A DNA stretch of 28,329 nucleotides from Chara braunii (taxonomy: Eukaryota > Streptophyta > Charophyceae > Charales > Characeae), in contig BFEA01000166.1 of assembly GCA_003427395.1 (NCBI GenBank), positions 2,290,227-2,318,555 on the forward strand, read 5' to 3'. The position numbers and the translations under genes are program-made. Below the pieces are notes generated by a model. That model had not been told where the DNA came from. It ran no database searches and saw only the letters and a list, made by a program, of their open reading frames with translations. Shown piece by piece: positions 17,642 through 28,189 of the stretch (position 1 is its first letter; every line of letters begins with the position of its first letter).

Positions 17642-17775
17642 AAGATAGGAACAGACCCTTAGGATAGCTCTATCTATCATTAAATGTCCCAACTACACCT
17701 GAGCATGTTTTTAGGATACCTCTATTCTCTCAATTAAAAAAAAAAAGAATAAAAAAAAAATCTCTCAATCATTGT

Positions 17776-17870
17776 TGTTGTTGTTGTTGTTGTTGTTTTT
17801 TCGCGGCAATAGTCTTTCAGCCGATTGTAAATTTAAAATAACGAATTACTCAGAGCAGATCCAGTGGCGA
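17776..17870 (-). mobile_element. Short minus-strand retroposon with 15-bp TSD
   Basis: TCTCTCAATCATTGT is duplicated at 17761-17775 and 17871-17885. The insert starts with (TTG)n and a T-run, the minus-strand tail, and has a 70-base body I do not recognise. It landed in the end of MITE M3. Confidence 0.65.
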
Positions 17871-18003
17871 TCTCTCAATCATTGTAACTACCTCACCCTA
17901 GCATTTAATTTCAGCTCTTGAATAGGAAAAAAGTGCTTCTTCCAGAATAGAGGGAACCCATTAGGCAGGTAGCTAGGGTGAGGTAGTTCCAATGATTGAG
18001 AGA
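17871..18003. mobile_element. MITE M3 with 32-bp inverted ends
   Basis: The left 17871-17902 (TCTCTCAATCATTGTAACTA, then CCTCACCCTAGC) and the inverse of 17972-18003 agree at 31 of 32 positions. Confidence 0.8.
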
Positions 18004-18335
18004 AGAAAATAGGGTACCAAAAATCCCCCTTGTCCCCCATATATGAGTAGAAGACAGCTGTTTTTTTTTTTGTTTTTTTTTTTCGAATAGACATAGTGGC
18101 GCTGTGGTCATGGTGTGAGTTTGAAAATGTGATAGCAAAAAAAAAAAAAAAAAAAAAAAAGAAGAAGAAAAAAAAAGTGCTAGCGGCTGTCGTGAATGCA
18201 GTATTAGGGCTCTGCCTCTTTTTTTTTGCCATTTGAGAACTGCTACAAGTTGCCCATTATGAACATGGGGTATGACTTGAAAGTACTTGCCCCTTTTTTT
18301 TTTTTTTTTTTTTTTTCCCCGTCTACCAGTGGTCC

Positions 18336-18508
18336 AGGGGTGAGGTCCCACTAGCAAAGAGGATAGGATCAAGCTCCTGAATCTGGATGTGTTTTATCCA
18401 GAGGTCCAGAAAAGCAGTTCAATCTCCATTTCCTGCTCCTCTCCAACAATTACGTCCAGATTCAGGCATTCGATCCGATCTTCTTTGCTGGTGGGACCGC
18501 GCCCCAGC
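18336..18508. mobile_element. MITE family M2, copy b
   Basis: GGTGAGGTCCCACTAGCAAA opposes TTTGCTGGTGGGACCGCGCC. The inner CTGAATCTGGATGTG opposes ACGTCCAGATTCAG, as in copy a at 17475-17641. Confidence 0.8.
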
Positions 18509-18578
18509 ATTCAGATCTGAATAGGGTATATACTATATACTATACACATAGCCAACATTCAGATTCTCCTGCCAACAT

Positions 18579-18626
18579 TTATTATTATTATTATTATTAC
18601 TATTATTATTATTATTATTATTATTT
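18579..18626. repeat. (TTA)n microsatellite
   Basis: An almost pure ATT/TTA run with one C. Confidence 0.95.
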
Positions 18627-18639
18627 TTTAAGATTATTA

Positions 18640-18905
18640 TTATTTTTGGGAGGGGTGACATCATGCCTCCAGCCATGTCTGGCCTTGGTCAGCTTACACC
18701 GGCACTCCTCGCTGGTTCGTGGCGGGATGGAGAAGCATGTATGGACAAACACGGGACAGGGTTCGCACGCCGCAACAAACAAGATATGTAACCTGATCAG
18801 GGGCGCTGGCCCCCTGGTAGCAGATACGGAACAAGTGAGCTTCTCCTCTGGCCGGATCGTTAGTGCTGTCCTGCATAGCTTGGGAAACTCGAGAAGCCCT
18901 GCTTT
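18640..18905. other. No recognisable feature
   Basis: Balanced composition with short open frames on both strands. A GGTTCGCACGCC word at about 18766 resembles a B box, but no A box precedes it. Confidence 0.35.
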
Positions 18906-19115
18906 GTTTTGTTGTTCGCCGTGTTAGGCGAGCGTATTCAGTCTTGTAGTTTTGTTGGTCGCGGTAAGTGAGTGCATTTAGTCTCGTGGTTTTGTTGGTT
19001 TGCAGCTGTGTTAGGCGAGCGTCTTCATTTTCGGTTTAGTGTTAGGTACTTGTTTTGTTGGTTTGCTCAGCTGTGTTAGGCGAGCGTTTTCATTTTCGGT
19101 TTTGTGTTAGGTACT
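18906..19115. repeat. Degenerate G/T-rich tandem repeat
   Basis: GTGTTAGGCGAGCGT occurs near 18920, 19010 and 19072. TTTTGTTGG and TTCATTTTCGGTTT recur with them, in about four irregular units. Confidence 0.75.
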
Positions 19116-19275
19116 ATGCTTTTGCGCGTGGTTTCTGGTTTTATTGATGTTCTTTTGGTCGTTTTGTTTTTGTGTTTTGTTGAATTTGATCGTAATCGCC
19201 GTTATTAGGTGACGTGGCTTTGTTGTGCCGTAGTTGGGATACGTACGAGTGAGCTTCTTGCTGCAGTGACCCTGC

Positions 19276-19985
19276 CATGGTGGGCGGTGGGGTTTCTTAG
19301 GGCGCGGAAGCAGATTTGAGGAGCAGTTCGCCCCATGTCGCGAGGAGGTGGGAGGGCTTGCGGGGTTCTCAACCCCTGCCGTGCGGGAGGTGGGGTGTTC
19401 TATCGGTTTGTTTTTACATTGAACAGGACTGTGTGCCCTGATAGGTTGGCAACCCTGTTTGTTTTGTTGCTACGATCCTGTTTGGTTGTGGATGGAATTG
19501 TTCGTGGAAGTAGGAGTTTCGATTTCCCTCGGTGACCCTTGCTGCGCAGGTGGTGGGGTTTTCCCATAGGGGTGAAGTGGTGGGATTGGTTTTGTCTCTT
19601 TATATGTCGTTGGGGCTTTTTCTGCCATCCTGTGATATTGAGTGGGATTGGTGAGTGTCGCTCCGCGGGTGCTTCATCATGGTGGGCCGTGAAGACCCCA
19701 TTGCGAGGCGAAATGCAGACGAGAGGAGTGGTGTACCCTAAATCGCGAGGAGGTGGGTGGGTTCTGTGGGGTCTCTGGCCCCTGCCGCGCGGGTGGTAGG
19801 GTATTTCCGCTGGTTAGCGAAATTGCCATCATGGTGGGAGTTGGTGATTTCGGTAGGTGAGTGTCGGTGGTGGTGCTATCCGCCCTAAATCGCGAGGAGG
19901 TGGGTGGGCTTTTGCGGGGTCTGAATCTGCGGTTGGGGGGCCGGGGACCCAGACCCCTGCCGCGCGGGAGGTAGGACGGACATGC
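19276..19985. repeat. G-rich compound repeat, three copies
   Basis: Each copy has CATGGTGGG (19276, 19679, 19829), then about 55 bases later TCGCGAGGAGGTGGG (19338, 19743, 19890), GGGGT and CCCCTGCCG-GCGGG. Copies are unevenly spaced. Not coding as far as I can tell. Confidence 0.7.
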
Positions 19986-20133
19986 AGGGTTTGGTGTTCA
20001 ACAGTGGATGGACGGTTTTGTTTCTAGTGTTGTGTANTTAGGGTTTCGGCATACTTCTTTGTGTTCNTTTTGTTGAGCNTACTCTATGATGTGAGGGACG
20101 CCGGACCCGTTTTCCGGCTTTTATAATTCAGCA

Positions 20134-20187
20134 GCAGCCGTCGTATGAACCAGGCCGGAGTGCCTGGATCATACGATATTTGGCTGC
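20134..20187. repeat. Hairpin
   Basis: GCAGCCGTCGTATGAACCAG is opposed to CTGGATCATACGATATTTGG then CTGC, with a 6-base loop. It follows the S2-like word GACGCCGGACCCGTTTTCCG (20099) and precedes long A and T homopolymers. Confidence 0.6.
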
Positions 20188-20235
20188 CTTAAAAAAAAAA
20201 AAAAAAAAAAAAAAACATTTAGATGTTTCTGCCGG

Positions 20236-20281
<46 letters not shown>

Positions 20282-20363
20282 GGATTTCTGCAGGCATTCA
20301 GATGTTCATCGCCATGTTTTGGAGATGTAGATTTGACTCCATAGTGTATACCCTAAATGGGTA

Positions 20364-20468
20364 CCGTCTTCACCTGAATAGAACTCCCGGTCATTATAGC
20401 TGCATTTGGGGCAAATTTCAGACCAGATGCAGAGATAATGACTGGGCGTAATATCCCGGTGAAGACCG
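20364..20468. mobile_element. M1 MITE, copy b (105 bp)
   Basis: TA flanks CCGTCTTCACC at the left and GGTGAAGACCG at the right. Inner arms GGTCATTATAGCTGCATTTG and CAGATGCAGAGATAATGACT oppose each other. Confidence 0.85.
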
Positions 20469-20473
20469 TACTA

Positions 20474-20578
20474 CCTTTTTCCCCCGAATACAACGCACGG
20501 TCATTATAGCTGTATTTGGGCTAAATGTCAGTCTAAATACAGCTATAATGACCGTGCGTTGTATTCGGGGGAAGAAGG
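20474..20578. mobile_element. M1 MITE, copy c (105 bp, near-perfect hairpin)
   Basis: TA flanks both ends. CCCCCGAATACAACGCACGG and CCGTGCGTTGTATTCGGGGG are exact inverses, continuing through TCATTATAGCTGTATTT. It lies five bases after copy b. Confidence 0.9.
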
Positions 20579-20738
20579 TAGTATGCTGAGGTAGGTTATA
20601 TTTAGAAATTTTTATATATATTTTTTGGGATATATTTAGAATTCAGTCCCTCAGTCATAGATATAAGCTACTTCAGTATGGGTTGGGGGGTGGGGGTTGG
20701 TGGGGGAGGGGGGGAGAAAGAGTGAGATGTTCATTGTC

Positions 20739-21270
20739 TATGGGCCTCGTTAGACACGCCTTACGAGTTCCTTGCGCCACACAAGGAATTTTCCTTGTGG
20801 CTCGTAAGGGAATTTGGGCTCTTCGTTCCACCTGTCCTCGGGGACGTCGCCCGAGGACATTTCCTAAGACTGATGTCAGAAAAAAAAAAAGAAAAAAAAA
20901 AGGGAAAAAAACAGTTGTGCTTCAGGCCTTCAGCCAATAGGGTGCCGCGAAAAGAAAAGAAAAGGAAAAAAAACAGTTGTGCCTCAGGCCTTCAGCCAAT
21001 AGGGTGCCGCCACGATCCAGATTCTCAGCAGTAACGTCTATCTACCCGTGTGCCCTCTCCCCTCCGTGAAACACGGATTCCTTGTGCCCAAGGGACCTCG
21101 CGAGGTCCCTTGGGCACAAGGAAGAAATGGCTGGGGCCACAAGGAGGCCACAAGGAATTTTCCTTGTGGTGTTTTCACATTTCTTTTTCAATTTCGTCCC
21201 CAAGGACAGGTGGAACGAGCGCGTCCTTGTGGATTTCACGTCCCCAAGGAGTGTCTAACGACGCCCTATG
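20739..21270. mobile_element. Foldback element M4 with 46-bp perfect palindrome
   Basis: The outer ends (CCTCGTTAGACACGCCT and the inverse AGGAGTGTCTAACGACG) oppose each other. An inner pair, CGTTCCACCTGTCCTCGGGG at 20824 and its near inverse at 21195-21217, lies within. The word CACAAGG/CCTTGTG recurs about nine times. Bases 21078-21123 are a perfect palindrome centred on CTCGCGAG. A ~62-bp direct duplication (CAGTTGTGCTTCAGGCCTTC) lies at about 20911 and 20973. Confidence 0.75.
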
Positions 21271-21387
21271 ACCCAAACTTTCTGGGGGAAAAGAGTGAGG
21301 TTCGTTTGTAAAAAAAAATAATAATAATAAAATAAGAAAAAATTGTAAGATTATGACAACCTTTTCGCAAACGAGGCGCAGCCTGCG

Positions 21388-24300
21388 ATGACAACAGCCC
21401 GGTGCGTCAAAATAGCACGAGATTTTTTCAAGGACCTTTTTGCGTCACATATACCGCCAATGGAGGATAAATCTCGTCACCTGATGATAGAAGATTTCCT
21501 CTCCCCCCTGGATGGGTCCCTCTCGGAAGAACAGAAAGGAAACTTGAAGTACCTCTCGTCAAGGAGGAAATCTGGACAGCACTTATGCAAATGAAAGAAG
21601 ACAAATCACCAGGTCTAGATGGACTCCCTAAGGAGTTCTGGGAAACTATGTGGGACACGATGAACCAGGACCTAATGGATTATTATGCTGAAGTATGGAT
21701 GACAGGTGGAATGGGAGAAATGGTGGGACAAGGAATCTTATCACTGCTATACAAAAAAGGCGATAAGATGAACATTCGGAATTACAGGCCCATCACCCTC
21801 CTCACAGTGACGTACAAAATGCTAGCTAAAGCACTAGCGAATAGAATGATCCCGGTGATGGAGGATGTTATACATTCTGCCCAGACTGGTTTTATGCGTA
21901 GCCGGAACATCCAGGAAAACATCCTACTGGTCCATGAGGTCCTACAACTCGCCAGACATTCACGGCAAAATGCAACATTGGTCTTCATTGGCTTTGAGAA
22001 AGCATATGACCATGTTGACTGACTCTTCCTGGACAAATGCTTACAAAAAATGAATTTTGGGCCGGTATTTAGTAGGTGGGCGCGAATTCTGCATGCAAAT
22101 GCCACTACTACGATCCAAATTAATCGAAACCTGACCCCCCCGATAAAACGCGAACGGTCGGTCCGCCAGGGGGACCCCATCGCCCCCTTCCTTTTCTTAG
22201 TTATCATAGAAGCCCTTGCAGCAAACTTACGGACAAACAAGGATATCTCTTGAATAAAGATAGCCCATATACCGGAAGAGGCGGTCCTGATCTGCTCCTT
22301 ATTCACAGATGACCTCACAATCATGGCAAAAGTCACCTCGTCCAACATGGAAGAAATTCAGCATCTGATGGAGAGGTTTTCCCAAGTCTCAGACATGAAA
22401 GTCAATTGGGGAAGTAAGACGCAAGGATGGTGGATCCACTACCAAGGAGGTCGGCCACTAGAACCCCCCCGTATCTCATGGCTGCATTTGAAAGCCCCGC
22501 TGAGAATTCCGGGCGTCTCCATGACGGCGACAAGTCGCCCCCCGACGAGTGACGAATGGATCAGCGCCTCGGCCTTGGCCAAATTAGCCAAATGGCGGAA
22601 CAAGACCACCTCCCCTTTTAGCAAGGCATTGATAATAAATAATGTAGTGCTTGCAACAATATGGTACAAATAATTTTTATGGCCCTTAAGCAAGCAGGCG
22701 ATGCAGTCTTTAAAGACAAAAGTGACAACTTACCTATGGAGGGGGGAAGACGAGCGAACAAACGTTATTAGCAGAGTTGCATGGAATTCCATCATCCAGC
22801 CCAAAGCCACAGGGGGCATGGGGATCATAGACCCGACTACACAAGTACAAGCCCTACGGCTCCAGTGGCTTAAAAAACTCATTCTTACCTTAGAGAGCCC
22901 GTTGAAAGTCTTGGCATTGGAACACCTGGCTAGACTGGCCCCGACAACCCACCCCAAAATACATCCTTTGACTTGGTTAGAGGACAAGTACTGGAGCATA
23001 CCGCGGAAATGGCAGACGGGGGGAGGACACGGGGAAGACGCTATGGACCAGTTCTGACCCTCCTTACTCAAGACCTGGCAGAAGGTCCCCTTTCCTGATA
23101 AGCAACCCCCAAAAAGATAGGAAGAAGTCTACCGTCAACCCCTCTTCGGGAATCGCTGGTTGGTCGATAGACACGGGCGGGTAAAGTGTAGTACGACATT
23201 CCCTTGGAAAGGATGGGTGAAGAATGGGGTAACTTGGATAGGGGACCTATGGGACGCAGTCTTGAGGAGATGGAGAACAGGGGAGGAGCTCCGTAGCCGG
23301 CTAAAGTATTGTGACCTCACGGAGGGGAACCCGGAGGAGCTACTGGAAACTGTTCCCTTGGCATGGTACATAACCCTCAGAAAAGGCCCGAAGTTTAGAG
23401 AGGGAGACTGGGTGGCCAGCAGAGGGGAGACGAGACGCATAGGAATGATCCACATAGTCAGAAGCCAAGATGTACTAATCACATGGTACATAGTTCGTAA
23501 GATGGGGGCACTGCAGGGGAGCCACGACCTCTTCGAATGGAAGGATAAAACTGTTATCTTTAGGGTTAGGGTGTTGGAGGAAGGGGAGGAGGCGGTCGCT
23601 TTCCAGCCAGACATCGACATCCAACACCTGGCCCTGGACCCACTGGAGTGGACGTGGGCTTCAGCCACACATAGAAGAAACCCCCCCCGCGATACCTATC
23701 TGCACATTGTCAAGCTCTTAGTCAAATCCACATATAGGTTATTGAGGCCCAAACGTCCATTAAGAGAGGTAATAATTGATCGATGGGCCAAACATCTCAA
23801 AGTATAGAGGAGCATGCTCACATCGATTTGGTGGTTTCAGGAGGGTGGAACCAAGCCAGTTATGGCAGATTGCACATCACTGTCTACCCACTATGGACTG
23901 GCTCATAGACCATACGAACCTCGAACAGAAAGGTCAGGCGGTACCCTAGTGTCCACGGTGCTTGAACGTCTTCCCCGTACATAAGAGGGCCGAAACTATA
24001 GAACACATTTTTATGCAGTGCCCTGCAGCGCAACTCACGTGGCGTTGGTGGGATAGGATATGGAGAAAGATGATACCAGACCCTGCATGGCCATGGTCCT
24101 GGAGAGCCATCTTAACGGGTCATTGGCCACAGGTGCAGAAAAAATCACCCTTCGTGGAAAACATATATAGGCTGGGACGCAGGGCAATACTATGGGGACT
24201 TTGGTGGCAACGCTGCCTGATGGCGCTCGAGGGGGTGAAGGTGGAGGGAACAGACACAACTGACCAAATCTGTCAATAGGTTCAAATGGAGATAATGAGG

Positions 24301-24596
24301 AGATGGCAGGAATTGAAGACCAAGCTGAATCTCCTACAAATGACGAGGGACATAGAGCGAGGCATCACCTCCTTTTGCACCAACTGGCTAGGAGGTGTTA
24401 GAGGAGGTTGGATAGCTAGAGTGGAATGGACCGTTAGAAAGGAAGGGACCCAACAGCAGGAGAGGATAGAGTCAGATTACCGGCTGCTGTTTAATGATTG
24501 GACGGCGATAGAACCCTCCTTCCCTCTACGTCCTTCGACTGACTTCCCTGACCCCTTTCCCCCACACCCACTCGCCCTTGCTGAGATTCCTGAGTG
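21388..24596 (+). pseudogene. Decayed L1-type LINE ORF2 (RT and zf-RVT)
   Basis: The upstream endonuclease domain is missing; homology starts with the pre-RT region. A frameshift lies at about 21545. Motifs then follow in order: K-S-P-G-L-D-G-L-P, N-Y-R-P-I-T-L-L, F-E-K-A-Y-D (22008), R-Q-G-D-P-I-A-P (about 22170) and F-T-D-D (22302-22313). In motif A the catalytic Asp position reads Gly (F-I-G-F-E-K), so this RT would be dead even without the stops. In-frame stops occur at 22020 (TGA), 22251 (TGA), 22671 (TAA), 23055 (TGA), 23805 (TAG) and 24277 (TAG). A second shift lies near 23830-23870. The C-terminal part has W-Q-I-A-H-H-C-L-P-T, then C-P-R-C with H-I-F-M-Q-C, the zf-RVT zinc-binding pattern of plant LINEs. 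It terminates at TGA 24594-24596. Confidence 0.9.
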
Positions 24597-24816
24597 ACCC
24601 GGCCCCTCCCCCCTCCTCGAGCCTGCGCACCATTTTTTTTACTTGATTACGCACTATCGTCCAAGGATGGCCCTGCTTTCTGGTGCCCCTCTGGGAAGCA
24701 AGGGTCGAGTGATTTGTTTTTGGCTACACGTGCTTTTTTTTTTCAAATACATAGTAGGAAGTATGATACTGCAGTCTGGAGGGTAGGCAAGGGAAATACC
24801 CCAGGGCGAAGAGGTT

Positions 24817-25021
24817 TTTCCTTCTCTTTTCCTTTCTAAACAATCTGCACAAGTTATTCCTCTGGATGCCAGAGCAAGTAAGGCTGGCAGACTTTTCAGT
24901 CAACTTCTCTGATATCTTCTTCTGATATCTTTTGATATCTTCCTGAGCCATAAAAAAAAAAAAAAAAAAGATAGGGGGAGGGAGGAACTAGTGTGTAGCA
25001 GCAGGTATCTAGCACCGGGTT
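24817..25021 (-). mobile_element. Retroposon-like insert between 15-bp direct repeats
   Basis: CAGGGCGAAGAGGTT occurs at 24802-24816 and 25022-25036. The insert begins T/C-rich, consistent with a minus-strand tail, and contains S2-like words (CTCTGGATGCCAGAG, GGCTGGCAG). It also holds three GATATCTT words and an internal A-run, so its structure is composite. Confidence 0.5.
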
Positions 25022-25054
25022 CAGGGCGAAGAGGTTCCCCCCCCCCCTTTTTTT

Positions 25055-25259
25055 CGTGCTCAGTCAATCCTCTGGAGTCCAGGGTAATCAATGCTGGCAT
25101 GATCCTCCCACATTGTTCTTTGGATATACTTTAACTTCAATTTGTATATGGGACGCTGAACCCGTTTTCCAGCAGATGATGCTCCCCACCAATAGATGGA
25201 GCCTCTCCCCAGGTGCTAGTGGTGTTTGCTCTTATCAACATCACTAACACTGGTTGTTC

Positions 25260-25293
<34 letters not shown>
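25055..25293 (+). mobile_element. S2 retroposon, longest plus-strand copy
   Basis: Upstream part CTCTGGAGTCCAGGGTAATC then AATGCTGGCA. Body GGGACGCTGAACCCGTTTTC, GCTCCCCACCAATAGATGG and GCCTCTCCCCAGGTGCTAGT. Tail about 30 A (25264-25293). It serves as the reference for the other S2 copies. Confidence 0.7.
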
Positions 25294-25298
<5 letters not shown>

Positions 25299-25454
25299 TC
25301 GGCTTTCTTAGTTGATGAGCTATTCTCCATTCTTTAATTTGATTGTTCCGCATGTGTTTTATAATAACTTTTATAAGTTTTATTTGCCACACCCCTTCCT
25401 CGACCCGTGATCGCCATCTCAAATCTTTGGTCGTTAAAATCTGAGGAGATGGCT

Positions 25455-26460
25455 ATGCAATGCAAGGAAATGAGCAAGTCTTAGAGCGAAGCGACATAAT
25501 CCCAAATTGCAACATCACATAGAAAGCCAAATACTAGTCGTGAGCTGTCCGGAAAGCAGAACTGCACCAATATTGCACCAAAGGAGACCAACACAACGAA
25601 CTCAATCAACTGACAACATCACCCCTTGTCTGGCCACGGTGACCATCAACAATGGGCTCAATGTCTCTCTTCTCCTACTTGGCACTCAACGCCCAGACTA
25701 CGATCACACAACTCCTATACTAGCCTACACTAATGACCACGCAACAGGAAGACTTCAACAGCATGAACCAATGGACGTGCCGATGTTGCCCATGCAAACC
25801 TCCACGACGAACCAGTCCGTACTCTCTCTTCCCCTCTCTCAGCTCACCCTCGTCTTCACCCCCACACTCGTCCTCCACCCAAAGACCCCCGCCACACCTC
25901 ACTGACCTCTCGATACCAAGCCCGACTATGGCTGGTATCTGGCGCTGCCTCCAACAACGCCCTCCTTCTCTACCTGCACCCGCGTGAGGCCGGGGCTCTT
26001 CCCTCCCGCGACCTCTGACCGCTCGCTGCCGGATGACATGCAAGTGCCCGAATGAATGAGAAGCAACCCGAGCAGAGGCGGCCACTTTCCTATATGGAAA
26101 GTGTTTGCCTGAATAGGCAGCTTGGGCCTGGCGACCGTCTGCCCAAGAGCCTTCACATTGGCCCGAAGTATCTCTGCCCAGGCCCAAGTCAGATAGCGGG
26201 CCTGGGACCGAAACAGTTATGCGCACCTGACTGTGGCCTGTGTTACTCGCTGCGTTGTGACAGGCCGGAAGGCTTTTTTCCACTTAGTGCCTGGAAGAGC
26301 CTAGAAGGCTCACGATTCCACGGTTCCATAGTGTGCTGGGCCCTTCAACCAACTTAGCCCATGAATTGTCTGACACTCCCAAAGACCCTGAAACTGTCAA
26401 GTTTAGGCCTCTTGGAGCATTGCAGGCCCGTCTTAACTTAGAGTGGGCACGTTGCTAGTA
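25455..26460 (+). repeat. Unrecognised dispersed repeat R5, copy 2
   Basis: Same ordered landmarks as 7355-8440, including TTTCCTATATGGAAAGTG (about 26082) and CAGATAGCGGGCCTGGGAC (about 26191). It shows the uninterrupted sequence at the U6 insertion site (about 25500). Confidence 0.6.
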
Positions 26461-26864
26461 TCCATAAAGTCTTTAGAAACAGAGTCACTAGTACCTCCGC
26501 CAATGTTGGGAAAATAGGGAAAAGTGGCAGTTTCCCCAAACTCCTAAAGATTCGGAGGCCGGACCCGACGACGACTGCCATTGATAAATCTGATCGGCGG
26601 TCGTCACTTCGTTTCAGCCTCGGAAAAAGTCAGAGGACCAACCGAGGCCCGCTATTTTCCCACGCGGCAAAGATACTAGTGGTTTAAGGGGTGGTTACGT
26701 TTTTTGCTCCGCTGAAACACTTTGTAGCCTTGGATGCACAAGATACAGTCTTGTTTCATCCCAATCCATGTGTAGGATCTAAGGAGGTTCACATGTGTTT
26801 TCCTCCAACCGAAATGACCCTCTTAATCATGACATTCCCCTGGTATAAGCGTCTCGTTATACAC
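26461..26864. other. No recognisable feature
   Basis: No gene or repeat identified in this stretch. Confidence 0.4.
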
Positions 26865-26973
26865 TCCTAAAGAATTCCTAAATTTCTTTAGGACGATTCC
26901 TAAAAGAATTTTAGGATTTGCTGCGGCGTAGTTGCACGCAATCCTAAAACAATTCTTTTAGGAACCGTCCTAA
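26865..26973. repeat. TCCTAAA word array with long hairpin
   Basis: TCCTAAA or TTTAGGA occurs eight or nine times. Arms TTAGGACGATTCCTAAAAGA (26888) and TCTTTTAGGAACCGTCCTAA (ending 26973) oppose each other around about 20 bases. It may be a small MITE or the subterminal region of the transposase-bearing element downstream. Confidence 0.7.
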
Positions 26974-27925
26974 CGGGTCTCCCGCGGCCAGTTCTCATAT
27001 ACGTATACGGAACCACACCGTCGATGTCCACCCATTGCAGCCTGGTGTCCGTGGTACACACGGCGGTGGGCCCTGGCCGGTTGAGGACGAGAAGGTGAGA
27101 AGCGCGCGGAGGAAGACATTTTCGCGGACGCAGGGAGGCGGGCTGGAGGATGAGCAGGTGACACGTACGACGTACAAATGACGAGGGTGGTAATCCCCTT
27201 GCCGTGGAAAGCCATCTTTCTCGTCTACGCGAGTCGTGAGCGGCGTGCGAAGTGTCGTGTGGCAGGGAAGAGCACCAGGCTCATCTTCGGCGGCGCTGGC
27301 AGGCGTTACCCGTAAGAGGCGAATGGGCGACGAAGATGGACATTCGCGGCAGTGGACATGGGTTGTGTGAAGAAGCGAGGGAGGTGGTGGCGATGGCGGT
27401 GACTGTCGTAGTCCTCAATACGGTGAGAGACATGTCGTCCATAGACCGTGACATGCGTTTGCAGCTGCAGAAACGTAGAGCATTGTTGCAACGCGTCGTC
27501 GAAGCGCTGGATTGCGTGATGACGTCTGAAGCGGTCGTGCAGTTGTGTTCGGCGCTCTCCTCCGGCGTTTTCCTGCACCAGACACCGCGATGGTGGATGA
27601 AGCGACGGATTGGCGAAACTTGGGAGGATCTTCGGCTGTGTGACGACGCGACTGACAACTATTTCCGCGACAAGTTGCGTATGTCCAGGGTTGTCTTCAT
27701 GCAGATCGTTGCCACGTGCGCCGCACACGTTGAGAAGAAGGTGACACATTACAGGATGCCATTGCCTGTGGAGCACCTCATTGCTTTCGCGTTGTACAGG
27801 TGGGCGTTCGGGGAGACGTACGAGAGCGGCACGACAGCCTTCGGCATCGGCAGGGCCACTGGACTGCAGGCCGTCCGCGATGTTACTTCGGCACTGTTGA
27901 AGGCGTACCCCGACTATGTATCACC

Positions 27926-28015
27926 CGCGGTCGTGACCGCGGGCCATTTGACCGCTCGTGGTCGGCATCCCGACCGCAGCAAGCGACCGCCCTCGGCCAA
28001 GTGCGGTTGGAAAAC
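27926..28015. repeat. GACCGC/CGGTCG word cluster
   Basis: CCCGCGGTC-GT-GACCGCGGG is a near-perfect palindrome. GACCGC or its inverse recurs about six times in 80 bases, exactly where transposase homology ends. Similar in style to the word arrays of X1 and X2. Confidence 0.55.
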
Positions 28016-28055
28016 CCCGACATTTTTAAATCATAGGATAATAGGCAAAAAAATA

Positions 28056-28110
28056 ATAAAAATATGGGGTTGTAGGTTTTTGTGCGCTCTACAACCATAT
28101 ATTTTTAGTT
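28056..28110. repeat. Short AT-rich hairpin
   Basis: AAATATGGGGTTGTAG opposes CTACAACCATATATTT around a 13-base loop. Confidence 0.7.
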
Positions 28111-28189
28111 TTATTTTTTGACTTCTTTTTTTATTTAAAAAAAATAAAAAACAGAAATCCCTCGGCAAAAGTTCTTCACTTTATTTTTT

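Larger units (their letters stand above)
27336..28121 (+). pseudogene. Truncated PIF/Harbinger-like transposase
   Basis: The ATG at 27336 is the first Met in frame. Residues about 100-195 follow the N-terminal part of plant PIF/Harbinger-type (DDE_Tnp_4) proteins: N-Y-F-R-D-K-L-R-M-S-R-V-V-F, then M-P-L-P-V-E-H-L-I-A-F-A-L-Y-R, then A-F-G-I-G-R-A-T-G as the helix-turn-helix-like segment, ending at A-L-L-K-A-Y-P-D-Y-V (about 27923). The first catalytic motif (G-x-I-D-G-T-H type) should follow, but the sequence turns into GACCGC-rich and then AT-rich repeat DNA. The frame runs on to 28121 without homology. The catalytic DDE triad is therefore absent from this window. An intron or insertion with the rest beyond 28329 cannot be excluded. 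The upstream TCCTAAA array may be its own terminus. Confidence 0.7.

Noticed and set aside
17888-18372. Open frames spanning A/T homopolymers near MITEs M3 and M2
   Set aside because: They run through Phe or Lys tracts of homopolymers and have no homology or repeat-independent content.
18766-18780. Pol III B box in the unassigned 18640-18905 stretch
   Set aside because: No A box at a suitable distance, and no tail or TSD.
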